Assembly: GCF_025465945.1 (NCBI RefSeq)
Contig: NZ_JANLNW010000070.1
Span: 57,131-121,130, forward strand
Reading direction: 5' to 3'
Length of the DNA: 64,000 bases
From: Pseudomonas sp. 6D_7.1_Bac1
Lineage (GTDB): Bacteria; Pseudomonadota; Gammaproteobacteria; Pseudomonadales; Pseudomonadaceae
Shown: piece after piece, positions 48,601-56,193 of the stretch
Layout: every line of letters starts with the position of its first letter
Numbering within the stretch: position 1 is the stretch's first letter
Notes under the pieces: model-generated
What the model was told of the DNA's origin: nothing
The model's database searches: none
The model's input: the letters and a program-made list of their open reading frames with translations, nothing else
Made by a program: the position numbers and the translations under genes

Positions 48601-49777
48601 GCTTGCTGTTGGCAAAACGCTCCAAAGCTTCCCGGTGCTCTTCGGGGATACTTTCAAAGTAGCTCTGGTACTTCGAACGTTGCACCTGGCGGCCCGGCAT
48701 CCACTGAGGGTTATGATCAAGGATCAACTGCAAAGCGCCATGACGCGCGTCCGCCCCAAGCGTGCTGGTTTCTATATCGCCCAGTTTTTTTGCGAGTGGC
48801 GGCAAAAAATCGACATCGCTGTACCCTCCGCCTTCGCTGTCCAATGCTTGAAAGCGAACGATATCGGAGGCCGCAGCAAGATTGGTGCGTAACGCAACCT
48901 CGCGCTCATAAATATCCATCAACGGCAGCGCGGCAGTCTCGCGGTTGATATCACGCAACACCAGCCGATTGTCAGCGAGACCGGTAATGCTGCGAAGATT
49001 CCTGTCTTTCAATGCTTCAAGGGCAACTTTATCCTGACCATACCCACGCACCAGAAGATCCATTCGTGCATCATCTGCGCTCTGCCCGTTTTGTTGCGCT
49101 TTCTTGATATGCGCGAACATCTGGCTCTTCAATGCCAACGCTCGCGCCTCATACAAGTCAGCGAGTTGATCACCCTGGGTCAACGCATCGCCACCGCAAA
49201 TCATACCGTCGGCTTTGGCCGCCTCGACAAGAATCCGGTTGGTCTCATGGGCCAGCAACGCATCACTGTCGTACCAGAGCTTCAGCTCATAACCCTCGTT
49301 GGCCAGGATCTGCTTCCAGATATTGATGTAATCGCGCTGAATGTCCCCGAGACCGCCGCCGAGCCAGACAAAATGCTGCTTTTTCGGCACCTCGGTGGCA
49401 GAAATACCCAGCTGCTCAAGACCGTATGTAAAACGTGTCTCGAAGTTTTCGAGTCTGTCCTGGATCTGCATCAGCTCTGGAGCGTGATCCGCACCCGGAC
49501 TCATCGCAGGCTCCGACTCTGCCGCACGCCGTCGGCGACCTGCGGGCACACTGAAAGTCGCGAGTGCCTGCCTCAACAATGCCAGAGGTTCTCGTAGACT
49601 TGGCGAATCAAGTAATCCGATACAGCCAAAGTAATAGCGGAACACCGCATCATACTCAGCCGTCCCCTCGTGTGCCTTTAATGCTCGCTCAAGATCAACA
49701 AGTTTTAAAAGACCAAAGAATTCAATATAACCGTCCAATCCCTGAGCTTTAGATTCGTTCACAAACAATACTTCCAT
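42662..49777 (-). CDS. giant TcdA/TcdB- and lymphostatin-like toxin, first of the pair
   Basis: 2371 residues, paralogous along its length to the toxin 125 bases downstream. It has an insert at about 78-105 containing an RRRRAAE stretch. Glycosyltransferase: PKKQHFVWLGGGLGDIQRDY, Asp305/Arg308 in the AAASDIVR box, DxD as Asp321/Asp323 in YSDVDFLPP. Protease-like triad: Cys857 (GRCYPLVLVMAA), His944 (DNHAMLV), Asp963 (YDPNFGVF), with spacings of 87 and 19 identical to the paralogue. Glycine-rich hydrophobic pore-like segment at about 1289-1334. The C-terminal ~1000 residues are beta-rich, with GHSLIFRD near the end. No clear ribosome site precedes the ATG, so coupling to the upstream gene or another start is possible. 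Confidence 0.85.
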   Translation of the reverse strand: MEVLFVNESKAQGLDGYIEFFGLLKLVDLERALKAHEGTAEYDAVFRYYFGCIGLLDSPSLREPLALLRQALATFSVPAGRRRRAAESEPAMSPGADHAPELMQIQDRLENFETRFTYGLEQLGISATEVPKKQHFVWLGGGLGDIQRDYINIWKQILANEGYELKLWYDSDALLAHETNRILVEAAKADGMICGGDALTQGDQLADLYEARALALKSQMFAHIKKAQQNGQSADDARMDLLVRGYGQDKVALEALKDRNLRSITGLADNRLVLRDINRETAALPLMDIYEREVALRTNLAAASDIVRFQALDSEGGGYSDVDFLPPLAKKLGDIETSTLGADARHGALQLILDHNPQWMPGRQVQRSKYQSYFESIPEEHREALERFANSKPSLTEVFVVPADRGVHPDGLRAARVQGTLANAFLLAHPGSAMVKSIMQRFRFNYDVFDAVALEVLKKGTALHDRSKVSEIANEVLEQRIGRFDELPAEEAFRAASLAGAMADYFSDGIRPEAGASIYMTGPAAMREGMTTYEKAHFTPKGAEAWRELATLTEGFNALTEEENDHSWQESALDINEWLKTEQARWRDGELKVRYNGDMAQLLKGQTIDFDEGWPVIEGRHVLSTDILQRLADDLGEPFLNAMGQSLDGPVIFEKALPLNFDDRQTIIAQPPASLPPESFSGPSTLNLSLDEVLGRLADGTFHVAQLSPLQRLLLGALLGATTLDKPGFDALSSDLENLANRVRELGVSSRYAAIERELYRRQAPSFLAGLASSFESPPAHGETALTLRKDALAQPLTLRQWGKAAARIEHLAKLEYRDRIFEQMDIVVDSFGSATARLAPQDLLLQGPGDMVAGRCYPLVLVMAASIAQDSAAVDTLRERFYLGVLEPRESDSRAFLQALEELRGTDVNAIGSTLARSGLDQVVAILKEKTTTSTLMLNSDNHAMLVAKTISGERSGYHFYDPNFGVFECEDPQVFRQALERFFLHHKMAEHYAAYGETNHPTFDLIEVDGGRVSELSLSSSGHVANLLQPGALSGKPLRPGRQRLASARGQSLVNNPRLGSSLLALDSHWWGQQIGQAINRLQETNQLAPEWVPLFETLEITPTGEYQLSLINLKKPENLLRVSTDDPRFLRIKNYLSETFSTLATKPPGLINELDPTEAGSVHTLNAGFTIQALLNSLRAQEGGDRPLTMAVRLHAYVNYAQLLHGNLVDLFGVIKLARQALAEVKVIARTSASVVGEALGHAANEGVGAVLGLANVGFDIYQLANAQSDVEKARFGTQLAFDSASMAVTGAGIGAGLLGAGSVAAVLGGGGVLLGGLAIGVAALAQGFATIAEEAKQVGRFFDELERAHRGGGYRLDATSDSWIPEPAMVFKTVDLRAARLTFDSPMLFPLRDHFGVPDVDPDDTRATNIRQALGLPGTARFAPTTSQVIVLPCTPHTFYGYEYKALPFATFRHDTGFDTARRLEKKDRNGNWQFLFTFYSFPSEYICYRLYPAYRPTQINIVLDSVERFLVVPVLPKAWHHTITYKIEGGGAPCSLVLNPGVNVALEAPSLKTMNWSLLATWANPSDVRLTAAGELVIGTTTVTFTGRGIHTVVLKLANNELFRVDRGKSQLLLIEQDAPSGMSEQTLLEHLKSLAQAHRLVLPYTPVHRFVIPFEKPTEPRYTTAYYDAGEDRFLYIRDPDVWFADQAQLGAVIDGYAYFYHPSNYVIWQVDANTGWIHKVYRLLVQVTQTSVIARCEALTGGGMQVVQSLSRDDGTSDELTYLIHEGGVFLCSITRGLEPGLDVVFSARSGTLADWKKVLGNYYTPPENTGTESSDIVDWQPAALVSICWKLDAKWRDMAWVRSSDRLIIRPVPRKNHGRAWPDSIKNMSELLLIAPQGSEGDVFVVYDKNYNRLHRLRKSIGTAGVQLSTQWLEVDGLTDIVAVQGSYLARTDGNLFFNVTAEGDVQLGGLTDLWFKGREHWWTALTTVAVQHPVDNFALLGLTNFSGDARLCAWYVDNRVLLSDLGHGKEVRLLSMTPDRQAAWLFDVSSGELYRQAFIDPDRLSVVFERGTQLLQADALPAPVRDWAPWRFADIAVQGAGLRATTSEGVVMELHDQAPVLITGVESHWVLAHTDGLRESLKALVHGHGHSAFLQVFEPENLQWYVVASERLIRVAKLEAPESFTLLGTQKQTSVLLHDDNDGFLHAYPRTGNIGPLNFVQRTAEVMAIEGQMKLGDLMPMIPDGVSTLILRMGQGAMTCQLSEAAWLRLESVIVDCRHSLAGAPSIPGKLIWALETPEKLLLSIVQNHLIIIDPDTGHSLIFRDVYSADVTLRGEVFLAIKGYRSFAISTLVSVLIDKKSVTGTATLKELLPARSVELAEG

Positions 49778-49861
49778 TTATTGGAATTCAAGGTAAAAAA
49801 CCAAAGGACAACACAACCCTCAGCGCAGGATAATTGGCACCCTGTTGGTAATGACCGTGAA

Positions 49862-50617
49862 CTAACCGATCAGGTCAGTTTCACTGCCGGGGTAAAAGGT
49901 ATCTTGTGCCTTACCGCCACGGGCACCCGGAGCGGATAATGCGCATCGACCGCCAGTGCCGCGAAATTCAATGACCTGTTCCTGGCGCAAGCTGCCTAGC
50001 AACCCGGTAATCGTCGATCTGGAGAGGTCATAGTCCTCTGTTTCGACCAATGCTCTATGAGCGTTGATCGATACATTGCCGATCACATTGGCGCTATCAA
50101 ACCGCTGGCAGAGCGGATTGCCATCCACCGTGCTGTTGAGTGCAAAGGAAACACCCAGCGATCCCAGCTGAATGCCGGGCTCAATGATGCCGACCTGGAG
50201 TCGCACCCTTGCCTCCCCTTGCACCGAATGTTGTCGAAACAGACGCTGTTCGGGAGCGTCTGCCGGATAACCAGACAGCGTTTTCAGGCTGGACATCAGA
50301 GACTCCGTTGCCGGCCTCAGGCTTGACTGACCCAGCAAAGGTGCAAGCAATTCGCCCAAGGTGAATGTGGAAAGCATGGGTGCAGGAAAGCTGATGCTCG
50401 GCTCACTGAGCAGCACCCCCCCCAGTGTTCGGATCGCCATCCGGTTGGCGTGCGACCACTGGGCATCGTCGGCAAAATCCGGATGCTTGTTCGACGCCAC
50501 GACCTGGGCATACAGAAAAGCATCCAGACCATCCTGTCTCTCGGACGCCGACAGTTTATTGCACACCAATGTCACGCAGCCCGCGACGAGGTAAGTCGCG
50601 TAGGTTGAATCCGTCAT
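49862..50617 (-). CDS. uncharacterised 251-aa protein of the toxin operon
   Basis: I recognise no named family. AAGGA precedes the ATG. The first ~70 residues are helical (LSASERQDGLDAFLYAQVV, DFADDAQW, AIRTLGG). The middle is Ser/Leu/Pro-rich. Residues ~140-220 look like a beta domain (VRLQVGIIEPG, GVSFALNS) ending in helices and QVIEF. By eye it aligns over most of its length with the 217-aa product at 56194-56847: LS..E..D, A..A..K..D[FY]A, W, LG.V, and an EF near the end. No signal peptide or membrane helix. Position between the 273-aa gene and the first toxin suggests a partner, chaperone, immunity or co-toxin role; none is shown by the sequence. Confidence 0.8.
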   Translation of the reverse strand: MTDSTYATYLVAGCVTLVCNKLSASERQDGLDAFLYAQVVASNKHPDFADDAQWSHANRMAIRTLGGVLLSEPSISFPAPMLSTFTLGELLAPLLGQSSLRPATESLMSSLKTLSGYPADAPEQRLFRQHSVQGEARVRLQVGIIEPGIQLGSLGVSFALNSTVDGNPLCQRFDSANVIGNVSINAHRALVETEDYDLSRSTITGLLGSLRQEQVIEFRGTGGRCALSAPGARGGKAQDTFYPGSETDLIG

Positions 50618-50675
50618 GATGGTTTCCTTGCCTTGAAAGAAACCAGAGGCTTAATGCCTCTGGTCACCAGGTTCA

Positions 50676-51497
50676 TCACGCGGCAGCGGGGCCGAACTCT
50701 ATAGTCAGTGCTTTCTGGCGCATCTCGCTCAGGGTTTTCACCACCAGGTCTTCAATCAGCAGATAGTCCTCTTCGTCCATGGTCATGACCGATGCACCTT
50801 TCCAGATACTCACTTCAGAAGTGGCCCATTCCCAGAACAGCACCTTGGTCGGGTGTGCAGCACAGGAATACTGGATGGCGGCGGCAGCCATGGTGATGTC
50901 ACCGTCGTCATCCTGTTTGCAGGTGGTCATTGCAAAGTTGCCACCCGAGGCTTTCTTTGCATTGTCCTCGAACAGTTTCAACGCCTCGGGCTCGGTCTTG
51001 AGTGCCTTGAGGGCAGCATCCGCGGCCTTGCCAAGCAACGCTTTGCCGGCAACGCCACCCACTGCACCCGCCACCACGGTGTGAATCAGATCCAGGGCAA
51101 CGTTATCCATGGTCAGGGTTTTCGAAGAGGAGGTGTAGCGGCTGAAAGGACTCGAGAAAAAAGTCCACCCCATCGCCCTCATCGAGGTCGAGAACGAGTT
51201 ATAACGCTGTTCTTTCTGGTTCTCACCCGGGAAGGCCAGCAACGCTTTGAGGTCGGCGTACATGTAGGTGTTTTTGACGATGCGTTTGCTTCTTTTGGTC
51301 ATGCTTGGATCGAAGCCAACAATACCGGTGCCCATGATTGCGGCGTTCAATTCGTCTTTATCAATGGGTAACTCGGCATTGGCCAGGATTGACGCCGAAC
51401 GGGCACGAGGCATTGTGCCCAACATTAGTTTGCTACTTTCTTCAATAAAGGCGATGCGCTCGGCAGCCGACATCTTTTGCTGGATATGTTCAGACAT
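50676..51497 (-). CDS. uncharacterised 273-aa protein, first gene of the toxin operon
   Basis: No named family recognised. AAAGGA lies about ten bases before the ATG. The N-terminus is helical (SAAERIAFIEESSKLMLG). A glycine/alanine-rich hydrophobic stretch (LIHTVVAGAVGGVAGKALLG, about 135-155) could insert in or lie on a membrane. The last ~80 residues form a probable beta-plus-helix domain with PTKVLFWEW. That C-terminal domain aligns by eye with the end of the 217-aa protein at 56194-56847 (PEEFLFFKW), so the two seem related. It is preceded by an AT-rich spacer and followed 58 bases later by the 251-aa gene. Confidence 0.8.
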   Translation of the reverse strand: MSEHIQQKMSAAERIAFIEESSKLMLGTMPRARSASILANAELPIDKDELNAAIMGTGIVGFDPSMTKRSKRIVKNTYMYADLKALLAFPGENQKEQRYNSFSTSMRAMGWTFFSSPFSRYTSSSKTLTMDNVALDLIHTVVAGAVGGVAGKALLGKAADAALKALKTEPEALKLFEDNAKKASGGNFAMTTCKQDDDGDITMAAAAIQYSCAAHPTKVLFWEWATSEVSIWKGASVMTMDEEDYLLIEDLVVKTLSEMRQKALTIEFGPAAA

Positions 51498-51700
51498 CTT
51501 CTAAATTCCTTTTAAATTAATCAACGATCCTCTTTGGACCGGAAATCAAACTAACGACTTCAGCCCAGCACTTCAACCGCAAAGGAATTCAATTAATTTC
51601 AAAGTAACTTTTAACTTCAAACAAGCACAACTTGCCACCACAATATAAACAACTAGTACCGTCAATAACGGGCTGCGGCCCCTGATGGGGCCGCTATCGC
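51498..51700 (-). promoter_or_regulatory. AT-rich spacer upstream of the toxin operon, with hairpin after cobJ
   Basis: The side next to cobJ has an eight-base perfect stem (GCGGCCCC / GGGGCCGC, 51675-51694) seven bases after the cobJ stop but without a T run, so it is a doubtful terminator. The remaining ~165 bases are conspicuously AT-rich for this genome (TTAATCAAC, TTCAATTAATTTC, ATATAAACAA) and must hold the toxin-operon promoter. A TTGACG (51660-51665 on the minus strand) is a possible -35, but no good -10 is spaced correctly. Confidence 0.45.
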
Positions 51701-53404
51701 TCAAGACACCGATTTTTCGCCATACCAACGCGGTGTATACACCCACTCACCACCTTCCGCGCGCGGGAACACGCAGGTGGTGGATGAACCAATCAGCACC
51801 ATGGTGCGCATGTCCACCTGTTCAGGCGTTAATGCACCGAGGGTCGTGACGCGAAGCGTCTGACCCGGACGACCGATATCCCGCCCCAGCACCACTGGCG
51901 TTTCTGCAGTGCGATGCTGGCCGACGATTTCCAAGGCTCGACCCAACTGCCATGGCCGCGAGCGCGAAATCGGATTGTATAACGCCAACGCCAGGTCGGC
52001 TTGTGCCGCCAGGTCCAGACGTTTCTCGATGATCGTCCACGGCTTCAAATTATCGGACAAAGACATCACGCAGAAGTCATGCCCCAGCGGCGCACCCGCC
52101 TGAGCAGCGGTGGCCAGGGAGGCGGAGACCCCCGGCAGGATTTCAAGATCGACACTGTGCCAGCTCGAATCGCTGGATTCGTGCAACGCTTCGAGCACCG
52201 CAGCGGCCATAGCGAACACACCCGGATCGCCGGACGATACGACCACCACCGAACGCCCTTGGGCCGCCAGTTCGAACGCGTGACGAGCACGCTGCATCTC
52301 TTCGCGATTGTCGGTGCAGTGCAACACCTGATCGGCCCGGAATGGGCCGGCCATGCGGATGTAGGTTTCGTAGCCGAGCACATCATTGGCGCGTGCCAGC
52401 TCAACCTTGACCGCCGGAACCATCAGCTCAGCAGCGCCAGGGCCCAGGCCGATCACTGCCAAGCGGCCGCGAGGGCGACCGATCAGCAACGGGTCCAGCG
52501 GCTGATCCGCGACAGCGATCGCAATCCCGTTATCTGCCCGGATGGAAACCGGCTGTCCGAACGCATTGCGTACCAGTTCGCCGACACTGTCGGCATCCGC
52601 CGCAAAACGCAGTGGCACGCCGAGTTCGAGCGCCGCTTCGCGCAACACCGGACTGGCCATTTGCTGATCGCTGGCCAACAGGCACGCCACCGATTGCACG
52701 GCGATTTTCGCTTGGTGCAAGGCATCGCGAATGGTGATCGGCAAATCTGCAACGTCGGCGCTCACCGCCACCAGCACATTTTGCGGGTAGATCAGCAATT
52801 CATTGGCCGCAGGCTCGCGTTCGGCGCTGCCAATGTGAATGGCCAAATGCGCCTGCGGATCCTGCGGCAACTGCGCTTGATCCAACCACGGGGCGGCGCC
52901 TTCGATACGCACGCGCTCACCGGCCAGCAAATCCGAAACAAAGCGCTTGCCCAGCTCCAGATCGCCCAGTGCGTAGCCACTTGGCGGGTTGAGCAGGCAC
53001 GTGCCGAAGCGCAATTCACCGCTGGTGGTGATGGCTGCGGCCACGCCCAAGCCATCCGCAATCTCGCGGGCCAGCACGTTAACTCCGCCCAGACCACCGA
53101 GCAACGGCACGACCGCGCTGCCATCTTCGGCAACGGCCAGCACCGGCGGCTCTGCGCCTTTTTCCAAGAGCAATGGCGCCAGAGTCCGAATGACGATGCC
53201 TGCCGCGCACAGGGCAATGATCGGCGTGTCGTGTTGATAGAGCTGGCGCAGGGTCGCGCCAAACTCGTGGTAAACGCGATCCGCGCCATCGACCCGTTCG
53301 GCCAGCCCGTGGATCAAGGCGCCCGGGTACAGCTGTTGGATCTTGCGCGCGGTCGCAAGGCTGCCATTACCAAGAATGACAATCGCCGGAACTGGACGGG
53401 TCAT
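51701..53404 (-). CDS. cobJ: CbiG-CobJ fusion: precorrin-3B C17-methyltransferase
   Basis: 567 residues from the ATG sharing one base with the cobI stop (TGATG); a GTG four codons earlier is possible. The N-terminal ~310 residues are CbiG/CobE-like (CAAGIVIRTLAPLL, LGGVNVLARE, ACLLASDQQMASPVLREAA). From about 313 the CobJ/CbiH methyltransferase follows (LAVIGLGPGAAELM, VVSSGDPGVFAMA, LALYNPISRSRPWQ), which contracts the corrin ring using SAM. The fusion is the usual Pseudomonas arrangement. Last gene of cobG-cobH-cobI-cobJ. Confidence 0.95.
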   Translation of the reverse strand: MTRPVPAIVILGNGSLATARKIQQLYPGALIHGLAERVDGADRVYHEFGATLRQLYQHDTPIIALCAAGIVIRTLAPLLLEKGAEPPVLAVAEDGSAVVPLLGGLGGVNVLAREIADGLGVAAAITTSGELRFGTCLLNPPSGYALGDLELGKRFVSDLLAGERVRIEGAAPWLDQAQLPQDPQAHLAIHIGSAEREPAANELLIYPQNVLVAVSADVADLPITIRDALHQAKIAVQSVACLLASDQQMASPVLREAALELGVPLRFAADADSVGELVRNAFGQPVSIRADNGIAIAVADQPLDPLLIGRPRGRLAVIGLGPGAAELMVPAVKVELARANDVLGYETYIRMAGPFRADQVLHCTDNREEMQRARHAFELAAQGRSVVVVSSGDPGVFAMAAAVLEALHESSDSSWHSVDLEILPGVSASLATAAQAGAPLGHDFCVMSLSDNLKPWTIIEKRLDLAAQADLALALYNPISRSRPWQLGRALEIVGQHRTAETPVVLGRDIGRPGQTLRVTTLGALTPEQVDMRTMVLIGSSTTCVFPRAEGGEWVYTPRWYGEKSVS

Positions 53405-54138
53405 CAGCCTTGCCACCTTTCGCCGGGAACGATGATCAACGAGAAGTACGGCGAGGACATCGGCTCGACCTGATCCAGCGGCACGATCTTCTGATTGGCC
53501 ATGGTTGCGCGTTCGACGTACAGCGCACGTTCCGCCAGACCGAGTTCTTCCAGCACCTGACGAACCTTGGGAAAGTTACGCCCCAGCTTCATCACCACCG
53601 CCGCATCGGCATCGGCCAAACGACGTTTGAGTTCTTCGCGGGGTAACACGCCCGACAGCACCGACAGGCTCTGATTGCGATACACCAGCGGCGCACCCAG
53701 CACCGAGGCGCCGCCCAGCATCGAGCAGACACCCGGCACCACTTCGGCCTCGTAACGTTCGGCCAGACGATCATGCAAGTACATATAAGAGCCGTAGAAG
53801 AACGGATCACCTTCGCAGATCACCGCCACATCTCGGCCCGCATCCAGATGCGCAGCAAGTTCTTCGCCGGCAGCGTCATAGAAGTCGCTGATCACTTGTT
53901 CGTAGGACAGCGGCGGCGCCAGGGCTTCGGTGGTCACCGGGTAGACCAGCGGCAGCAGCGTCTGCGCGTCCTGCAAATGCGCTTCGATAATGCCGAACGC
54001 ATTGCCTTTTTTGCCTTTGGCAACGAAGTACGCCACCACCGGAGACTCGCGCAGCAGGCGCAAGGCTTTGACGGTAATCAGTTCCGGATCACCGGGGCCA
54101 ACGCCAAGGCCAATCAAACGTCCAGGTTGCTGCATCAT
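53404..54138 (-). CDS. cobI: precorrin-2 C20-methyltransferase
   Basis: 244 residues, tetrapyrrole-methylase fold: LIGLGVGPGDPELITVKALR at the SAM site, VICEGDPFFYGSYMYL, VVPGVCSMLGGAS. It methylates precorrin-2 at C20 with SAM to give precorrin-3A. It overlaps cobH by four bases and cobJ by one, so the run is translationally coupled. Confidence 0.97.
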   Translation of the reverse strand: MMQQPGRLIGLGVGPGDPELITVKALRLLRESPVVAYFVAKGKKGNAFGIIEAHLQDAQTLLPLVYPVTTEALAPPLSYEQVISDFYDAAGEELAAHLDAGRDVAVICEGDPFFYGSYMYLHDRLAERYEAEVVPGVCSMLGGASVLGAPLVYRNQSLSVLSGVLPREELKRRLADADAAVVMKLGRNFPKVRQVLEELGLAERALYVERATMANQKIVPLDQVEPMSSPYFSLIIVPGERWQG

Positions 54139-54761
54139 TCAATCTCCGTGGCGAGGGCATTGACCGCTGCGGCAGCCATGGCGCTGCCGCCCAACCGACC
54201 TTGCATGATCACAAACGGCACGCCACGGCTGTCGGCCGCAAGCATAGCCTTGGACTCGGCGGCACCGACGAAACCCACCGGGAAGCCGAGAATCAACGCC
54301 GGTTTTGGCGCACCCGCATCAAGCATTTCCAGCAAGTAGAACAGCGCGGTCGGGGCGTTGCCGATCACCACCACGCTGCCTTCCAGATGCGGGCGCCAAA
54401 GCTCCAGCGCAGCCGCCGAACGGGTGTTGCCCAGTTCTCGGGCCAGGTCCGGCACGCTCTCATCACGCAGGGTGCAGATCACCGGGTTGTTGGCAGGCAA
54501 GCGCGCGCGGGTCACGCCTTCGGAGACCATTCGCGCATCACACAGAATCGGCGCACCGGCGGCCAGCGCATCGCGCCCGGCCTGGCCCGCGCCTTCGGAG
54601 AACTGCAGGCCATCGATGGCCTCGACCATGCCGCAGGCGTGGATCACCCGCACCGCGAGTTTTTCCAGATCGGCCGGGATCCGGTCGAGGTTGGCCTCGG
54701 CGCGAATGATCGCGAAGGAGTTGCGATAGATCTCCTGACCGTCGCGGATGTAATCAAGCAT
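54135..54761 (-). CDS. cobH: precorrin-8X methylmutase
   Basis: 208 residues from MLDYIRDGQEIYRNSFAIIR; the longer open frame to 55061 is an overlap with cobG in another frame. The catalytic histidine is His41 in RVIHACGM. Conserved GNAPTALFYLLEM and GFPVGFVGAAESK near the end. It moves the C11 methyl to C12, forming hydrogenobyrinate. The start overlaps the end of cobG by eight bases. Confidence 0.97.
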   Translation of the reverse strand: MLDYIRDGQEIYRNSFAIIRAEANLDRIPADLEKLAVRVIHACGMVEAIDGLQFSEGAGQAGRDALAAGAPILCDARMVSEGVTRARLPANNPVICTLRDESVPDLARELGNTRSAAALELWRPHLEGSVVVIGNAPTALFYLLEMLDAGAPKPALILGFPVGFVGAAESKAMLAADSRGVPFVIMQGRLGGSAMAAAAVNALATEIE

Positions 54762-56133
54762 CAAGGGGGCTCCGTGGGCGGGCATCGAGCAATGCGCCGG
54801 CCGCTTCAATAGTGAGGTTGCGTGCTTGCAGGGCGCCGAAACCCGGCTGCCCTGCATCGCGAAAATAGAGGTCGTAATGACCGGGGCTGACCGCCAGCAA
54901 GGTAACCGGCGCACTGTGCGCGGCCGCGCAGGATCGCGAGCAGCCGGACAGATGAACCTGCGATCGATCAGCCAGGCCGGGCAACAATGCGGCCAGTTGC
55001 AGGGCATCACCCTTGGTATCCGCCAGGCCTTTTGCGCACCCGGCAGAACCGGTGCAGGCAATCAGATGGGTCAAGGCAAGATCCGTGCTCAGTAGAAAAC
55101 CCAGGGCTTGCAATCGCTCACTGAGCGCCGGGGCATCCTGATGGCGAATATTTGGCAGCAGCAAACTTTGCCAAGGGGTCAAACGCAAGCTGCCATCACC
55201 GAACTCCTCGGCCAGACGCGCCGCACCTTTGAGCATCGAAGAGTCCAGCCGCCCCAGGGGCGGGACTGCACCGACATAGACCAGGCCTTGCTGGCGCTGT
55301 GGATAAGTCCCGATGTGCAACCCTGGATACGCCCCGGGACGTTGCCAGTCACTGATGGGGATCAGCGGCACACGCTCAGCCAAGGCCTGTAACACCGACT
55401 CCAGCGAACGCTCGGCCAGCATCTGCCGCATGCGGGTCTGATCCGGTCGCGCCAGGTCGAGAAACAGCTCCAGCACCGCGACAACCAAGGCGTGACCGTC
55501 ACTGCGCAACACCGCCCCTGCCGGCGTGTCCGTGGGGCAACCCGCCAGACCGAAGGCCAGCAATGGCTCACCGTTGCGTTCAGCGGCACTCAACCAGAGG
55601 TCGTGAGGATGTTCGAGCATCGCCAACGCCTCGCCACCATCCAGTTGCACGGCGAACTTGGCCGACAGCTGGTGAAAACGTTGGTGACTTTGCAGGGTGG
55701 CGAGGATCTGCTCGGCCAGCGGGCGAGTATCGAACTGCATGTGCTGATCGATGCCAGCACCCGGGCTGAGCATCAGGTTACGCACATCATCGCCAGCCGC
55801 AGTCTTTGGGCCCAACCCGGCCGCCAGCAGGCTGTCGATCAATGGCTGGTGCTCGCTGCCAATCCCGCGAATCTGCAGATTGGCGCGGTTGGTCGCCTCG
55901 ATCACCCCGCCGGCATAACGCCCGGCGGCGTCGGCCACGGCCACGGCCTGGGCAGCGCTGATTGATCCGCCATTCAACTTGATCCGGCAGATGCCGCCGT
56001 CCGATGCCTGGACGATACGCAACAACCCCGGGCAGGCCGAGGGGCGTAAGGCAATGGGGGACGGGGATTGTGTCACTGGGCGACCGGCGGCTAGGGAGAG
56101 GCGCGGTATTATGCCTGCTTTGTTCGAAGTCAT
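54754..56133 (-). CDS. cobG: precorrin-3B synthase
   Basis: 459 residues of the sulfite/nitrite-reductase-like family. The [4Fe-4S]/siroheme-type cysteine sets are visible as CTGSAGCAKG and SGCSRSC in the C-terminal third; the N-terminal half has NGGSISAAQAVAVADAA and TNRANLQIRG. It uses O2 to make precorrin-3B, the oxygen-dependent step that marks the aerobic cobalamin route. First gene of the minus-strand cob operon. A small unrelated gene (56194-56847) is wedged between it and the divergent cobL. Confidence 0.95.
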   Translation of the reverse strand: MTSNKAGIIPRLSLAAGRPVTQSPSPIALRPSACPGLLRIVQASDGGICRIKLNGGSISAAQAVAVADAAGRYAGGVIEATNRANLQIRGIGSEHQPLIDSLLAAGLGPKTAAGDDVRNLMLSPGAGIDQHMQFDTRPLAEQILATLQSHQRFHQLSAKFAVQLDGGEALAMLEHPHDLWLSAAERNGEPLLAFGLAGCPTDTPAGAVLRSDGHALVVAVLELFLDLARPDQTRMRQMLAERSLESVLQALAERVPLIPISDWQRPGAYPGLHIGTYPQRQQGLVYVGAVPPLGRLDSSMLKGAARLAEEFGDGSLRLTPWQSLLLPNIRHQDAPALSERLQALGFLLSTDLALTHLIACTGSAGCAKGLADTKGDALQLAALLPGLADRSQVHLSGCSRSCAAAHSAPVTLLAVSPGHYDLYFRDAGQPGFGALQARNLTIEAAGALLDARPRSPLDA

Positions 56134-56193
56134 GAAAATGACTGCCTTGGGAGTCGACGAATGAACGCCTCCCAGCTACCTGTGGCGATAAAT

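Noticed and set aside
35547..49777. Mcf/FitD insecticidal toxin, ABC-type Tc complex, or Afp18-type eCIS cargo
   Set aside because: There is no RHS repeat, no TccC/TcB-like shell, no Fit transporter genes and no contractile-sheath genes. The GT domain is N-terminal, unlike Afp18. The LifA/TcdB-like order fits better.
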